A stretch of DNA of 64,000 nucleotides from Exiguobacterium aurantiacum DSM 6208 (lineage in GTDB: Bacteria > Bacillota > Bacilli > Exiguobacteriales > Exiguobacteriaceae): positions 1,059,001-1,123,000 of the forward strand of contig NZ_JNIQ01000001.1 in assembly GCF_000702585.1 (NCBI RefSeq). The letters run 5' to 3'. The notes under the pieces are model-generated. The model was not told where the DNA came from. It saw only the letters and a list, made by a program, of their open reading frames with translations, and made no database searches. The position numbers and the translations under genes are program-made. The first letter of the stretch is position 1; each line of letters starts with the position of its first letter. Positions 42,102 to 50,620 of this stretch are shown piece by piece.

Positions 42102-43159
42102 GTACGGTCATCGAGAAAGAAGTGTACGAAGTGGACGTCCATCCGCTTCAAGGAAACGAGCGGAGCGCGTCGGCGTTCCGTTCGAGGCGGGAGGAGCGGC
42201 GTTACTGGCTCTTCCTCGCCGCCTTCATCATCGGTGGGGTGTTGTGCGCGCTCGGTCTGTTGCTTTACAACAACCCGGTCCCGATCGACTCGCCCTCGTT
42301 TTGGCCGGTCGTCGAACGGCGCGTCGTCGCCGTCACGACGATGGCGATCGCGGCGCTCTGTCAGAGCCTGGCGACCGTCGCCTTCCATTCGGTGACGAAC
42401 AACCGGATCATCACGCCGTCGCTCCTCGGGTATGACGCGCTCTATTCGACGATTCAGACGAGCATGATCTTCTTCTTCGGGGCCGGCGCCTTGGTCGGTT
42501 TTACCGGGACCGGTGCGTTCTTGACGCAGGTCGGGCTGATGGTGCTCATGAGTCTTCTGTTGTACGGCTGGTTGTTATCGGGGAAATACGCCAACCTGCA
42601 GCTCATGCTTCTCGTCGGGATCATCATCGGGACCGGACTCAACTCGGTGTCGACGTTCATGCGCCGCATGCTCGCCCCGTCCGACTTTGACATCTTGCAG
42701 GCGCGGCTGTTCGGTTCGGTGACGAACGCGGACGCGGCCTACTTTCCGATCGTCATTCCGATCGTGCTTGTCGTCGGGGTGTTATTTTACGCGTTCTCGA
42801 ACCGACTCAATCTCGTCTCGCTCGGGAAAGACGTGGCGACGTCGTTCGGGGTGAACCATCGCGGGAGCGTCATCTATACGCTCATTCTCATCTCGCTCCT
42901 CATGTCGGTGTCGACGGCGTTGATTGGACCGCTCACGTTCTTCGGTTTCTTGGTCGCGACGCTCAGCTATCAGGTCGCCTCGACGTATGACCATAAATAC
43001 GTCTTCCCGATGGCGTTCGCGCTCGGCTTCTTCGTTTTGACGAGCGCCTATTTCTTCATGTATCACATCTTCAACACGCCAAGCGTCGTCTCCGTCATCA
43101 TCGAGCTGTTCGGCGGCATCATTTTCTTGGCAGTCATTCTTAAGCGGAGGTCCTTATGA
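42098..43159 (+). CDS. FecCD-type iron-siderophore permease, YclO-like
   Basis: A 353-residue permease with an extended, charged N-terminus of about 40 residues before the first helix (YWLFLAAFIIGGVLCALGLLL). FecCD motifs include VERRVVAVTTMAIAALCQSL, FGVNHRGSVIYTLILISLLM and LIGPLTFFGFLVATLSYQ. It overlaps both neighbours by 4 bases. With the first permease, it makes a heterodimeric importer core. Confidence 0.92.
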   Translation: MSTVIEKEVYEVDVHPLQGNERSASAFRSRREERRYWLFLAAFIIGGVLCALGLLLYNNPVPIDSPSFWPVVERRVVAVTTMAIAALCQSLATVAFHSVTNNRIITPSLLGYDALYSTIQTSMIFFFGAGALVGFTGTGAFLTQVGLMVLMSLLLYGWLLSGKYANLQLMLLVGIIIGTGLNSVSTFMRRMLAPSDFDILQARLFGSVTNADAAYFPIVIPIVLVVGVLFYAFSNRLNLVSLGKDVATSFGVNHRGSVIYTLILISLLMSVSTALIGPLTFFGFLVATLSYQVASTYDHKYVFPMAFALGFFVLTSAYFFMYHIFNTPSVVSVIIELFGGIIFLAVILKRRSL

Positions 43160-43908
43160 TACAACTCGAACAAGTGAAAAAATCGTATACGGATGACGTC
43201 CATATCGGGCCGATCGACCTCGATATCCCGAAAGCCGGCTTCACGTCGCTCATCGGTCCGAACGGGGCCGGGAAGTCGACGACGCTCATGATGATCGGCC
43301 GTCTGCTCCATTTAGACGCGGGTCAGATTCAAGTCGCCGGGATGAACGTGTCGAGCACGAAGTCGAAAGACTTAGCGAAAATCATCACGATTCTCCGGCA
43401 AGAGAACCATTTTGTGACGCGCTTGACCGTGCGCCAACTCGCCGGCTTCGGCCGTTTCCCGTACTCGAAGGGACGACTGACGAAAGAAGACGAGGCGATC
43501 ATCTCGAAATATATCGACTTCCTCGATTTGACGCATCTCGAGCACCGCTACCTCGACGAGCTGTCAGGCGGTCAGCGCCAACGGGCGTACGTCGCGATGG
43601 TGCTCTGTCAGGAGACGGAATACGTCCTCCTCGACGAGCCGCTCAACAATTTAGACATCGCCCGCTCGGTACAGATGATGGAATACTTACGCCACGTCGC
43701 CGACGAGTTCGGGCGGACGATCGTCACCGTGCTCCACGATATCAACTTCGCGGCGAAATACTCGGACCGCATCTGTGCGATGAAAGACGGGCAGATCGCC
43801 GCGTTCGGGACGGTCGATGAGATTATGAACGGGGACATCCTGTCCGACATCTTTGAGACGAAGCTCGAGGTCATCCAAGGCCCGTACGGACCGATCGCGG
43901 TCTACTAA
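43156..43908 (+). CDS. Iron-siderophore ABC ATPase, YclP-like
   Basis: A 250-residue ATPase of the FepC/FhuC class. Walker A is GPNGAGKST, the Q-loop is TILRQENHFVTRLTV, the signature is LSGGQRQRAYVA, Walker B is YVLLDEPLNNLD and the switch histidine is in LHDINFAAKYSDR. Start overlaps the permease stop. It powers siderophore import and completes the operon-encoded transporter. Confidence 0.93.
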   Translation: MIQLEQVKKSYTDDVHIGPIDLDIPKAGFTSLIGPNGAGKSTTLMMIGRLLHLDAGQIQVAGMNVSSTKSKDLAKIITILRQENHFVTRLTVRQLAGFGRFPYSKGRLTKEDEAIISKYIDFLDLTHLEHRYLDELSGGQRQRAYVAMVLCQETEYVLLDEPLNNLDIARSVQMMEYLRHVADEFGRTIVTVLHDINFAAKYSDRICAMKDGQIAAFGTVDEIMNGDILSDIFETKLEVIQGPYGPIAVY

Positions 43909-43928
43909 TATAGAAGGAAGTGACGACG

Positions 43929-44624
43929 ATGCAGATTTATTGGACACCGATTTTAGATGTCGTAGAAGAAGCGGCCGATACATATACGTTCCGACTCGAA
44001 CGCCCGGACGGCTTCACGTGGGAGGAAGGGGCGCACACGCATTTCGCGCTCGAAGGGTTCAACAAAGAGGATCGACCGAACCGGAGTTTGATTCGCCACA
44101 TGTCGATCTCGACGTTACCGCGAGAAGGCGTGATTGGCATCACGACACGGATCAAAGAAGAATGTTCCGAGTTCAAGTCGATTCTCCGGAAAATGGCGCT
44201 CGGTGAGAACGTCGCCATCTTCAAGACGCATTCGAACGTGCCGTTAAAACGTGTTGGGAAGAACGTCTACTTGTTGTCGGCCGGTGTCGGGCTCGCGACG
44301 TTCCGTCCGCTCGTCCTCGACTATTTGGCGGACGGGGAAGGGGTCCCGCACCTTCATTCGTTGAACGTCGACTCGTCGGCGAACTATCTATTCAAAGACG
44401 TCTTTACGTCGACGGATACGTTCACGGCTGATTTCGTCGACAGCCGCGTTCGTTACCACGAGGCGGCCAAGACGCTCGCACAGGACTTGGACGGGCTGTA
44501 TTACGTCGTCGGCAGCGATGACTTCTTGCGCGAGACGATCGCAACACTGCGGGAGCAGGGCATCGCGCGCGAACAGATCGTACTCGATAAGCATGACTTT
44601 CAGTTGGATGCGTTTTTAGTGTGA
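43929..44624 (+). CDS. Ferredoxin-reductase-like flavoprotein of the siderophore operon
   Basis: A 231-residue protein starting at ATG behind GAAGGAAGTGACGACG. Residues 1-100 form an FNR-type FAD-binding barrel (RPNRSLIRHMSISTLP is the RxxS-type flavin motif), and residues 110-231 are the NAD(P)-binding half (VYLLSAGVGLATFRPLV, then YYVVGSDDFLRETIATL). No iron-sulfur domain is seen. Encoded 20 bases after the ATPase gene, it probably supplies electrons to reduce ferric siderophore in the cytoplasm and free the iron. Confidence 0.78.
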   Translation: MQIYWTPILDVVEEAADTYTFRLERPDGFTWEEGAHTHFALEGFNKEDRPNRSLIRHMSISTLPREGVIGITTRIKEECSEFKSILRKMALGENVAIFKTHSNVPLKRVGKNVYLLSAGVGLATFRPLVLDYLADGEGVPHLHSLNVDSSANYLFKDVFTSTDTFTADFVDSRVRYHEAAKTLAQDLDGLYYVVGSDDFLRETIATLREQGIAREQIVLDKHDFQLDAFLV

Positions 44625-44670
44625 TGGAATAAAGATTCTTTTCCTGTGTTTGATTTCATGATGCAGCAGA

Positions 44671-44782
44671 TAAACATAGTCATTTTCTTGCTGTTTGACT
44701 ATGTTTAACAAACCTCTAACTAGTTTATATCTAAGTTTTGAGCGCTAAACATATTCATTTACATGTCGGATGACTATGTTTA
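44671..44782. repeat. Two tandem inverted repeats with identical arms
   Basis: TAAACATAGTCA (44671-44682) and TGACTATGTTTA (44696-44707) form a perfect 12-bp inverted repeat with a 13-base spacer. A second copy at 44746-44782 has one base changed in the left arm and again a 13-base spacer. The two units are 75 bases apart. They lie in the 219-base convergent gap between the flavoprotein and trpG genes and contain no frame. They could be protein-binding sites or RNA hairpins; there is no T-run. Confidence 0.8.
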
Positions 44783-44843
44783 GCCATATATGACTTACAT
44801 TTAAATGCAGTCTACGTAATGCACAATCATAGAGGCTCTAAAC

Positions 44844-45419
44844 TCAGACCGGGGACACGTGCCCCGGTCTTTTCACGCATTCTTTAACGAACCGCTCGAA
44901 TAAATCCCGTCCCTCGGGCGTTCCAATCGACTCGGGGTGGAACTGGACGCCGTACGTCGGATGTTCAGGATGCTCGAGTGCCATGATGACACCGTCTTCC
45001 GTGCGAGCGGTGACAGGAAGTTCCGTCGCTTGAACGACGAGTGAGTGATAGCGCATGACATCGAGCGGCTCGCCATCGAATAAGACGGACGGGGTCGTCA
45101 AAATGCGTGACGTCTTCCCATGCATGACTTCATGTGCACGTCCGACCGTCCCGCCGAACGCCTCGGCGATGACTTGATGGCCGAGACAGATACCGAGTAT
45201 GGGAATCACGCCGGACAGCTCCCGGACGACATCGAGCGAGATACCAGCGTCACGCGGGCCGCCGGGGCCAGGGGAGATGATGATCCCGGATGGATTGAGG
45301 TCCCGAATCGCCTCGACCGAGAGTTCGTCGTTCCGGACGACGGTGACGTCACTGAACCGGGCGACGTCCTGATAGACGTTGTATGTGAACGAGTCGTAGT
45401 TGTCGATGAGTAAAATCAT
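44844..45419 (-). CDS. trpG: Anthranilate synthase component II (glutamine amidotransferase)
   Basis: A 191-residue class I amidotransferase. The nucleophile cysteine is in GICLGHQVI, the oxyanion loop is SPGPGGP, and the His-Glu pair is in QFHPES. The enzyme takes ammonia from glutamine for chorismate conversion. Its start overlaps trpE by 4 bases (ATGA), so the two are coupled. PabA-type proteins are very similar; the Trp T-box ahead of the operon argues for tryptophan synthesis. Confidence 0.9.
   Translation of the reverse strand: MILLIDNYDSFTYNVYQDVARFSDVTVVRNDELSVEAIRDLNPSGIIISPGPGGPRDAGISLDVVRELSGVIPILGICLGHQVIAEAFGGTVGRAHEVMHGKTSRILTTPSVLFDGEPLDVMRYHSLVVQATELPVTARTEDGVIMALEHPEHPTYGVQFHPESIGTPEGRDLFERFVKECVKRPGHVSPV
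44846..44873 (+). terminator. Intrinsic terminator
   Basis: AGACCGGGG / CCCCGGTCT, a perfect 9-bp stem with a 7-base loop, is followed by TTTT. It should end the siderophore operon. It also covers the last codons of trpG on the other strand. Confidence 0.72.
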
Positions 45420-46747
45420 GCGAACACCTCCAGAAGGGATTTGGCCTTATGCAGCGTCTCTTCATATTCCGACACCGGGTCTGAGTCATAGACGATCCCG
45501 GCGCCGGCTTGCACATGGGCCGTGTCACCTTGCACGATCATCGTCCGGATGGCGAGCGCGAAGTCGAAGCCGCCCCGCACGTTGAGATACCCGACCGCCC
45601 CGGCGTACACTTCCCGTTTCACCGTCTCGAGCTCGTCGATGAGCTGCATCGCCCGAATTTTTGGTGCCCCGGAGACGGTTCCGGCCGGAAGACAGGCGCG
45701 CAGGGCGTCAATCGGATTCAAGTCGTCGCGCAGTTCGCCTTCGACTTCGGAGACGAGGTGCATGACGTTTTTGAAACGCTCGAGCTCGATCTGTTTCGGG
45801 ATTGTCACCGTGCCGACTTTGGCGACGCGGCTGATGTCGTTTCGCCCGAGGTCTAGGAGCATCCGGTGCTCGGCGAGTTCTTTCTCATCGGCGAGGAGTG
45901 ACTCGCCATGTCGGACGTCTTCTTCGACCGTCTTGCCGCGCGGGCGTGTGCCGGCGATTGGGTTCGTCGTCACCCGGCTCCCGCTCACTTGGACGAGGCT
46001 TTCTGGGGAGGCGCCGAGGACGATCGCTTCGCCGAGGTCGATATAGAATAAGTACGGACTTGGGTTCTGTTTCCGGAGTGTCCGGTAAAAGTGGAACGGG
46101 TCGCCGGTGAACGTCGCGTCGATTCGTTGCGATAAGACGAGCTGGAACACCTCGCCTGCGAGAATCGCCTCCTTCGCCTTCAAGACGCGTTCGATGAATT
46201 CGTCTTTCTCGGTCAAGATGCGCTCGCTCGTCCGGACGACCGGTTCGAGCGTATGTGTCTGTGCCGTCTCGAGTTGGTGTTGAATCATGTCGAGCCGTTC
46301 CGTCGCGTCCGACTCGCCGGTATCAATCAAGATGACCTGTTCCTCGAGGTGATCATACAAGACGACCGTCTCATAGCGCTGGAACAACGCGTCAGGCAAG
46401 CCGCGCGTCTCGCTCGGCGTGTTCGGGATCGGTTCGTAGACGCGTTGCATGTCGTAGCCGATATAGCCGATGGCGCCGCCGATGAACGGGTACGGGGCGT
46501 CCGGGACGTCACGGGTGATGAGCGTGGACAAGTGGACGAGCGGATCGGCCGTCTCAATCGTTCCGTTCGCGTCCGAAACACTCGTCCCGTCGACACGAAT
46601 CGTCTCGACCGGATTCGCTGCGACAATCGAGTAGCGGCCGTGCTTGCCTTCGGCGCGGCTTTCGAGCAATACTTTCCGTTCACCTGCTAGACGGTGGAAG
46701 ATGGCCACCGGTGTCAGTTCGTCGCCATTGATGATTCGTTGTTCCAT
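45416..46747 (-). CDS. trpE: Anthranilate synthase component I
   Basis: A 443-residue chorismate-using enzyme; the start is the ATG after AAGGAGGTCAATCTT. An apparent N-terminal extension in the same frame is the T-box leader, not coding. Conserved features include SPYLFYIDLGEAIVLGASPE, the GTRPRG motif, DLGRNDISRV, VSEVEGEL, the CLPAGTVSGAPK catalytic block and AGAGIVYDSDP. With TrpG it makes anthranilate from chorismate, the first step to tryptophan. The other trp genes are not in the window. Confidence 0.9.
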   Translation of the reverse strand: MEQRIINGDELTPVAIFHRLAGERKVLLESRAEGKHGRYSIVAANPVETIRVDGTSVSDANGTIETADPLVHLSTLITRDVPDAPYPFIGGAIGYIGYDMQRVYEPIPNTPSETRGLPDALFQRYETVVLYDHLEEQVILIDTGESDATERLDMIQHQLETAQTHTLEPVVRTSERILTEKDEFIERVLKAKEAILAGEVFQLVLSQRIDATFTGDPFHFYRTLRKQNPSPYLFYIDLGEAIVLGASPESLVQVSGSRVTTNPIAGTRPRGKTVEEDVRHGESLLADEKELAEHRMLLDLGRNDISRVAKVGTVTIPKQIELERFKNVMHLVSEVEGELRDDLNPIDALRACLPAGTVSGAPKIRAMQLIDELETVKREVYAGAVGYLNVRGGFDFALAIRTMIVQGDTAHVQAGAGIVYDSDPVSEYEETLHKAKSLLEVFA

Positions 46748-46770
46748 AAGATTGACCTCCTTAAAATAAA

Positions 46771-47032
46771 AAATCTCCTCGCCCGACATGCCCAAACGGA
46801 CATGAAGGACGAGGAGATTCCCCGTGTTGCCACCTTCGTTGAGAGACACCACGTCTCCCCACTCATCGCGAACAATCATTCGCTGTCCTCGGTAACGGGA
46901 GGACCCGTCAGAGCCTACATATCGGTCTGAACGCTCAAAAGCCCATTCACGCAAGACACGTCACCGGTTCGCATCGACCACCGGCTTTCTGAAGACGTCC
47001 CTTCGCGCTACTCTTCTTTCTCATCGCGAGTT
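46771..47032 (-). promoter_or_regulatory. Trp T-box riboswitch leader of trpEG
   Basis: The minus strand shows the T-box motif AAGGTGGCAACACGG (46836-46822), the conserved Stem I region CAGAAAGCCGGTGG with its AACCGG partner, and a TGG codon at 46945-46943 in the specifier-loop position, matching tRNA-Trp. The terminator AATCTCCTCGTCC / GGGCGAGGAGATT with a T-run ends before the ribosome binding site. Uncharged tRNA-Trp would favour read-through. It accounts for most of the 459-base gap upstream of trpE. Confidence 0.88.
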
Positions 47033-47049
47033 CGTATGATGTTATCGTC

Positions 47050-47079
47050 ACTTTACCGGGCGCGGGACGACTTGTCAAT
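47050..47079 (-). promoter_or_regulatory. Sigma-A promoter for trpEG
   Basis: The minus strand reads TTGACA (47079-47074), an 18-base spacer, and TAAAGT (47055-47050), just upstream of the T-box leader. Confidence 0.65.
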
Positions 47080-47131
47080 ACGCTGGTGTTCAAAATTCCG
47101 AAATCAAGATGAAATCTTTTCGTAACACAAT

Positions 47132-47157
47132 TGAAACATTTTCTGTCATATCCCGTA
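47132..47157 (+). promoter_or_regulatory. Sigma-W-type ECF promoter for the S8 protease
   Basis: TGAAAC (47132-47137), exactly 16 bases, then CGTA (47154-47157) is a perfect match to the B. subtilis sigma-W consensus TGAAAC-N16-CGTA. It lies 50 bases before the protease start. Confidence 0.72.
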
Positions 47158-47206
47158 TACTATATCCAAGGTGATTCACCTAATACTTGGAAAAGAGGGA
47201 AACAAG

Positions 47207-49891
47207 ATGAAACGAATGGTGCAACGGACCGTTGCGACATTGCTCGCGGTCCTACTCGTCGTCTCGCTCGTCCCGCCACGCATCCACGCCGATGCCGGGG
47301 CCGGCATGAAGCAGGCGGCACGGCTTGAGGCCGGGAAGGCTGTCACGTTCACGACGGGCGTCGAACCGGTCAATACATACTGGTTCAAGCTAGAACGGAA
47401 CGGTCCGAGTGACATGACGCATATGCAAATCGTCATGGAAGCGACGAAGCTCGCTCACATCTCGGTCTATCCGAGTGCGGACATGGGCGCGAAGGACGAG
47501 ACGTTCTATCCGTATCGGGCGAGCGCCTCGAAAGAGGACGGGAAAGCGACAATCAACCTCCCATACGCTTGGGAAGGACCGTACTATGTGAAAGTCGAGT
47601 ATATGCCGATGGAGATGCCGGACATGTACCCGCCGGAAGAGAGCTTCTCGCTTGAAGAAGGGGAAGAATCAGAAGAACCGCCGAGCGAGCCGGACTTGTC
47701 CGAGTTCGCCTCGGAGATCGAGCTCGTCTACAACCCGGTCAAACTGCCGGTGAAGTATGAGCAACAAGGCGGCGACATGTGCGCCGTCGAAACGATCTTC
47801 ATGTCAGCGAACGATAAAAAGACGATGCTCGAGTTGATTCGCCACGTCCAGACCGGTGTCCTCAACCAGTCGGAACAAGGGCGTGAACTCGCGGCACTTT
47901 ACTACCGCGCCTCGCCGTATATCGTTAAGGCGGTCACGTTCGACAAGGCGAAACGTCAAGCGGCTTATCAAGACCTCATGACGTTGAAACCGCTCTTGAC
48001 GGCGCTCGTCGACCGGAAACAGCATACGGTCTCAGCAAAAGAAGCGACGGCGATCAACCGGATGCACGCCCTCGTCAACCAGAGCGTACCGGAAGGGTTG
48101 AAGGCGGACATCGCCTCGGTCGCCGGACTCGCTGGAATGGACGAACTCGCCGGGACGCCGATCACGGACGTGTTCGACCGCATCGGCATCACGGTGAACG
48201 TCTCGGACGCGCCGCGCTATATCGTCAAATATAAGACGTCACCGAGCCAGTCGATCGGCAAGATGAACGCGTTGCGTGACGTCTCGGCCGAGCGTCTGTC
48301 AATCGGGGCATCGGGCGACCACTTCGCCCTCGTCGACGTCGAGGCGGCGTCAGCGAAGACGCAAGCGTCCGCCCAGACGATGCTCGAAAGCGACCCGAAC
48401 GTCGAGTATATCGAGCCAATCGAGAAATACTCCGCGTTCATGGCCGACCCGACGTACAGCTATCAATGGTCGGTCAACAGCCGTTCCATCTTGAAGCCGT
48501 TCGCGGATGCGGGCATCGGGCTCGATAAGTACGAGGCGCTCAAACTGAACGCCCGTAGCGTGAAAGTCGCCGTGCTCGATACCGGGGTCGATCACCGACT
48601 CCTCGACTTGAAAGGGAAAGTCGATGTGAAGAACGGGAAGAACTTCGTCGACCCGAACGGGGAAGGCGATGCGATCGATGACCACGGTCACGGCACACAC
48701 GTCGCCGGCGTCATCGCCGCCGCGCAGAACAACGGCACGTCGATGCGCGGCATGATGCCGAACGTCTCGATCTTGCCGGTGAAAGTACTCGATTCATGGG
48801 GTTACGGGGAGACGGACCAAATCGCACTCGGCATCAAGTACGCCGTCGATGCCGGGGCGAAAGTCATCAACATGAGCCTCGGTGGTTCAGAGAGCCGGAC
48901 GATCGGTTACATGCTGAAGTATGCCCATGACCGCGGCGTCATCATCGTCGCCGCGACAGGGAACGACGGCCAGTCGCTCGTGTCGTACCCGGCCTCGTCG
49001 AAATATACGATCTCGGTCGGCGCGACGAACACGTTCGGTCTCGTCAGCGACTATTCGAACTTCGGCATCAACGTCGACGTCGTCGCACCAGGATCGAAAG
49101 TCGCGAGTCTCGTGCCGGACGGCAACGTCGTCTATATGGACGGGACGAGCATGGCGACGCCGCACGTCGCCGCGGCCGTGGCGCTTCTCGTGTCACAGCA
49201 CCCGCGGATGACGGTCGAAGGCGTCCGCTCGATCCTTCGCCGCTCGGCCGAACCGCTCGCCTTCACAGGGGGCGACGCGCCGAGAGACCCGCGCATGTAT
49301 GACGGGATGCAGCAAGTGTTAGACGAGTTGAAGACACCGCTCCTCCCGTATTACGACGTCGTCAGCGGATACGGGAAAGTGAACGTCTATCGCGCCGAGT
49401 CGATGCTTCAAATCGCGCCAAAGCCAGGCCGCGTGTTCGACAACGCGCCGGTGTTCACGGTCGCGGCGAAACCGGGCACGGTCGTCAACGTCTATAACGG
49501 GACGAAGCGCATCGGTTGGGGGACGGCACGGAACGGCAGCGTGACGATGTCGCTCACGCCGCAAAAGCCGGGCACGGTGCTCCGCGTGACGTATACGAAC
49601 GGTTCGCTCTTCACCGGGGAGCGCGTCACGGTCGCGAAAGGGCTCCGTCCGAACGCACCGAGCGTCACAGCTCCGCGTGCGAACGCGAAACAAGTGACCG
49701 GGAAAGCCCAAGCCGGCATGACGGTCGTCGTCCGTGACGCACAGAACCGCGTCATCGGCAAGTCGAAAGTGACGCTCGCTGGCACGTACACGGCGAAAAC
49801 GCGCGCCTTGAAAAAAGGCGAGCGCTTATCGGTCCATGTGGAAGACGTGACGAAAAAAGTGAGCAAGATCACGACGGTCATCGTCAAATAA
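47207..49891 (+). CDS. Secreted subtilisin-like (S8) serine protease
   Basis: An 894-residue protein starting at ATG behind AGAGGGAAACAAG. Residues 1-28 are a signal peptide ending IHADA. A long pro-region follows with an acidic stretch near 145-165 and an I9-type inhibitor unit (PRYIVKYKTSPSQ, VEYIEPIEKYSAF). The catalytic triad is Asp458 in AVLDTGVDH, His495 in DHGHGTHVAG and Ser648 in DGTSMATPHVA. The last 150 residues hold two Ig-like modules (PGTVVNVYNGTKRIGWG and AGMTVVVRDAQNRVIGKSKV). It may process surface proteins; the promoter suggests envelope stress control. Confidence 0.93.
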   Translation: MKRMVQRTVATLLAVLLVVSLVPPRIHADAGAGMKQAARLEAGKAVTFTTGVEPVNTYWFKLERNGPSDMTHMQIVMEATKLAHISVYPSADMGAKDETFYPYRASASKEDGKATINLPYAWEGPYYVKVEYMPMEMPDMYPPEESFSLEEGEESEEPPSEPDLSEFASEIELVYNPVKLPVKYEQQGGDMCAVETIFMSANDKKTMLELIRHVQTGVLNQSEQGRELAALYYRASPYIVKAVTFDKAKRQAAYQDLMTLKPLLTALVDRKQHTVSAKEATAINRMHALVNQSVPEGLKADIASVAGLAGMDELAGTPITDVFDRIGITVNVSDAPRYIVKYKTSPSQSIGKMNALRDVSAERLSIGASGDHFALVDVEAASAKTQASAQTMLESDPNVEYIEPIEKYSAFMADPTYSYQWSVNSRSILKPFADAGIGLDKYEALKLNARSVKVAVLDTGVDHRLLDLKGKVDVKNGKNFVDPNGEGDAIDDHGHGTHVAGVIAAAQNNGTSMRGMMPNVSILPVKVLDSWGYGETDQIALGIKYAVDAGAKVINMSLGGSESRTIGYMLKYAHDRGVIIVAATGNDGQSLVSYPASSKYTISVGATNTFGLVSDYSNFGINVDVVAPGSKVASLVPDGNVVYMDGTSMATPHVAAAVALLVSQHPRMTVEGVRSILRRSAEPLAFTGGDAPRDPRMYDGMQQVLDELKTPLLPYYDVVSGYGKVNVYRAESMLQIAPKPGRVFDNAPVFTVAAKPGTVVNVYNGTKRIGWGTARNGSVTMSLTPQKPGTVLRVTYTNGSLFTGERVTVAKGLRPNAPSVTAPRANAKQVTGKAQAGMTVVVRDAQNRVIGKSKVTLAGTYTAKTRALKKGERLSVHVEDVTKKVSKITTVIVK

Positions 49892-49892
49892 A

Positions 49893-49924
49893 AAAATCGG
49901 TCCTCTCGCGAGGGCCGATTTTTC
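49893..49924. terminator. Bidirectional terminator
   Basis: AAATCGGTCCTC / GAGGGCCGATTT with a 4-base loop and A/T tails lies between the convergent protease and DUF4956 genes. Confidence 0.85.
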
Positions 49925-49927
49925 ATG

Positions 49928-50620
49928 TTAGAAGATTTCCGTGTTCAAATAGTTGACGGACACTTTCAAGTTGCCGTTCATCTTACGGAGCTCATCGATG
50001 ATCTGTTTGTCTTTGACGCCGTCCTTGTTTTGGACGATATAGACGAGCTGGATCATCGTGCCGAGGTTCGTCGTCTCGACCGAGCGGAGCGCGTAATACT
50101 TGTAGTGCTCCGAGAGCACCCCGTCAAACGCTGTCTCGTCATGCAAGTTTTCCGGCACCGTGATCGACAGCCGTTTCTTGTCCGAGCCTCCGCGACCGAA
50201 GTCGAACGTGTACAACAGGAGGATGATGACCGACAGCGACACGGTGAACAGGATGGCGAGTATGTAGAAGCCAAGGCCGCACGAGATGCCGGCCGCCATG
50301 CCGAAGAAGATGAAGGCGATGTCTTTCGGGTCGCTCATCGCGCTCCGGAAGCGGATGATCGAGAACGCCCCGACGAGACCGAAGGCGACGGCGACGTTGT
50401 TGCCGATGACGATCATGATGACCGACACGGTGACGCCCATGATGATGATCGTCTGGACGAACGACTGAGAGTAACGGGCGCCGGTATGGGTCCGTTTATA
50501 CAAATAGGCGATGCAAAGCGTCAAGATGAAACTGAGGAAGATGGCCGCGGCCGCCTCGAGCACGGTAAGGCGCGAGGTGACGTCGGCGAGCTGGCGTACT
50601 TCGTTGAAGAAATCGGTCAT
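49928..50620 (-). CDS. DUF4956 membrane protein
   Basis: A 230-residue protein with four predicted helices in the first 140 residues and the family stretch GLVGAFSIIRFRSAMSDPKD, highly conserved in DUF4956. The C-terminal 85 residues are cytoplasmic or extracytoplasmic alpha/beta (KRLSITVPENLHDE). It overlaps the VTC gene by ATGA. DUF4956 genes commonly neighbour VTC and CotH genes in other bacteria. A channel or membrane partner for the polyphosphate polymerase is possible but unproven. Confidence 0.85.
   Translation of the reverse strand: MTDFFNEVRQLADVTSRLTVLEAAAAIFLSFILTLCIAYLYKRTHTGARYSQSFVQTIIIMGVTVSVIMIVIGNNVAVAFGLVGAFSIIRFRSAMSDPKDIAFIFFGMAAGISCGLGFYILAILFTVSLSVIILLLYTFDFGRGGSDKKRLSITVPENLHDETAFDGVLSEHYKYYALRSVETTNLGTMIQLVYIVQNKDGVKDKQIIDELRKMNGNLKVSVNYLNTEIF

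Noticed and set aside
44625-44843. CRISPR-like array
   Set aside because: Only two units, each palindromic, with unequal spacing from a CRISPR repeat-spacer pattern and no cas genes.
45416-46954. TrpE with a 69-residue N-terminal extension
   Set aside because: The extension lies inside the T-box leader and its terminator; the ATG at 46747 has a strong ribosome binding site.
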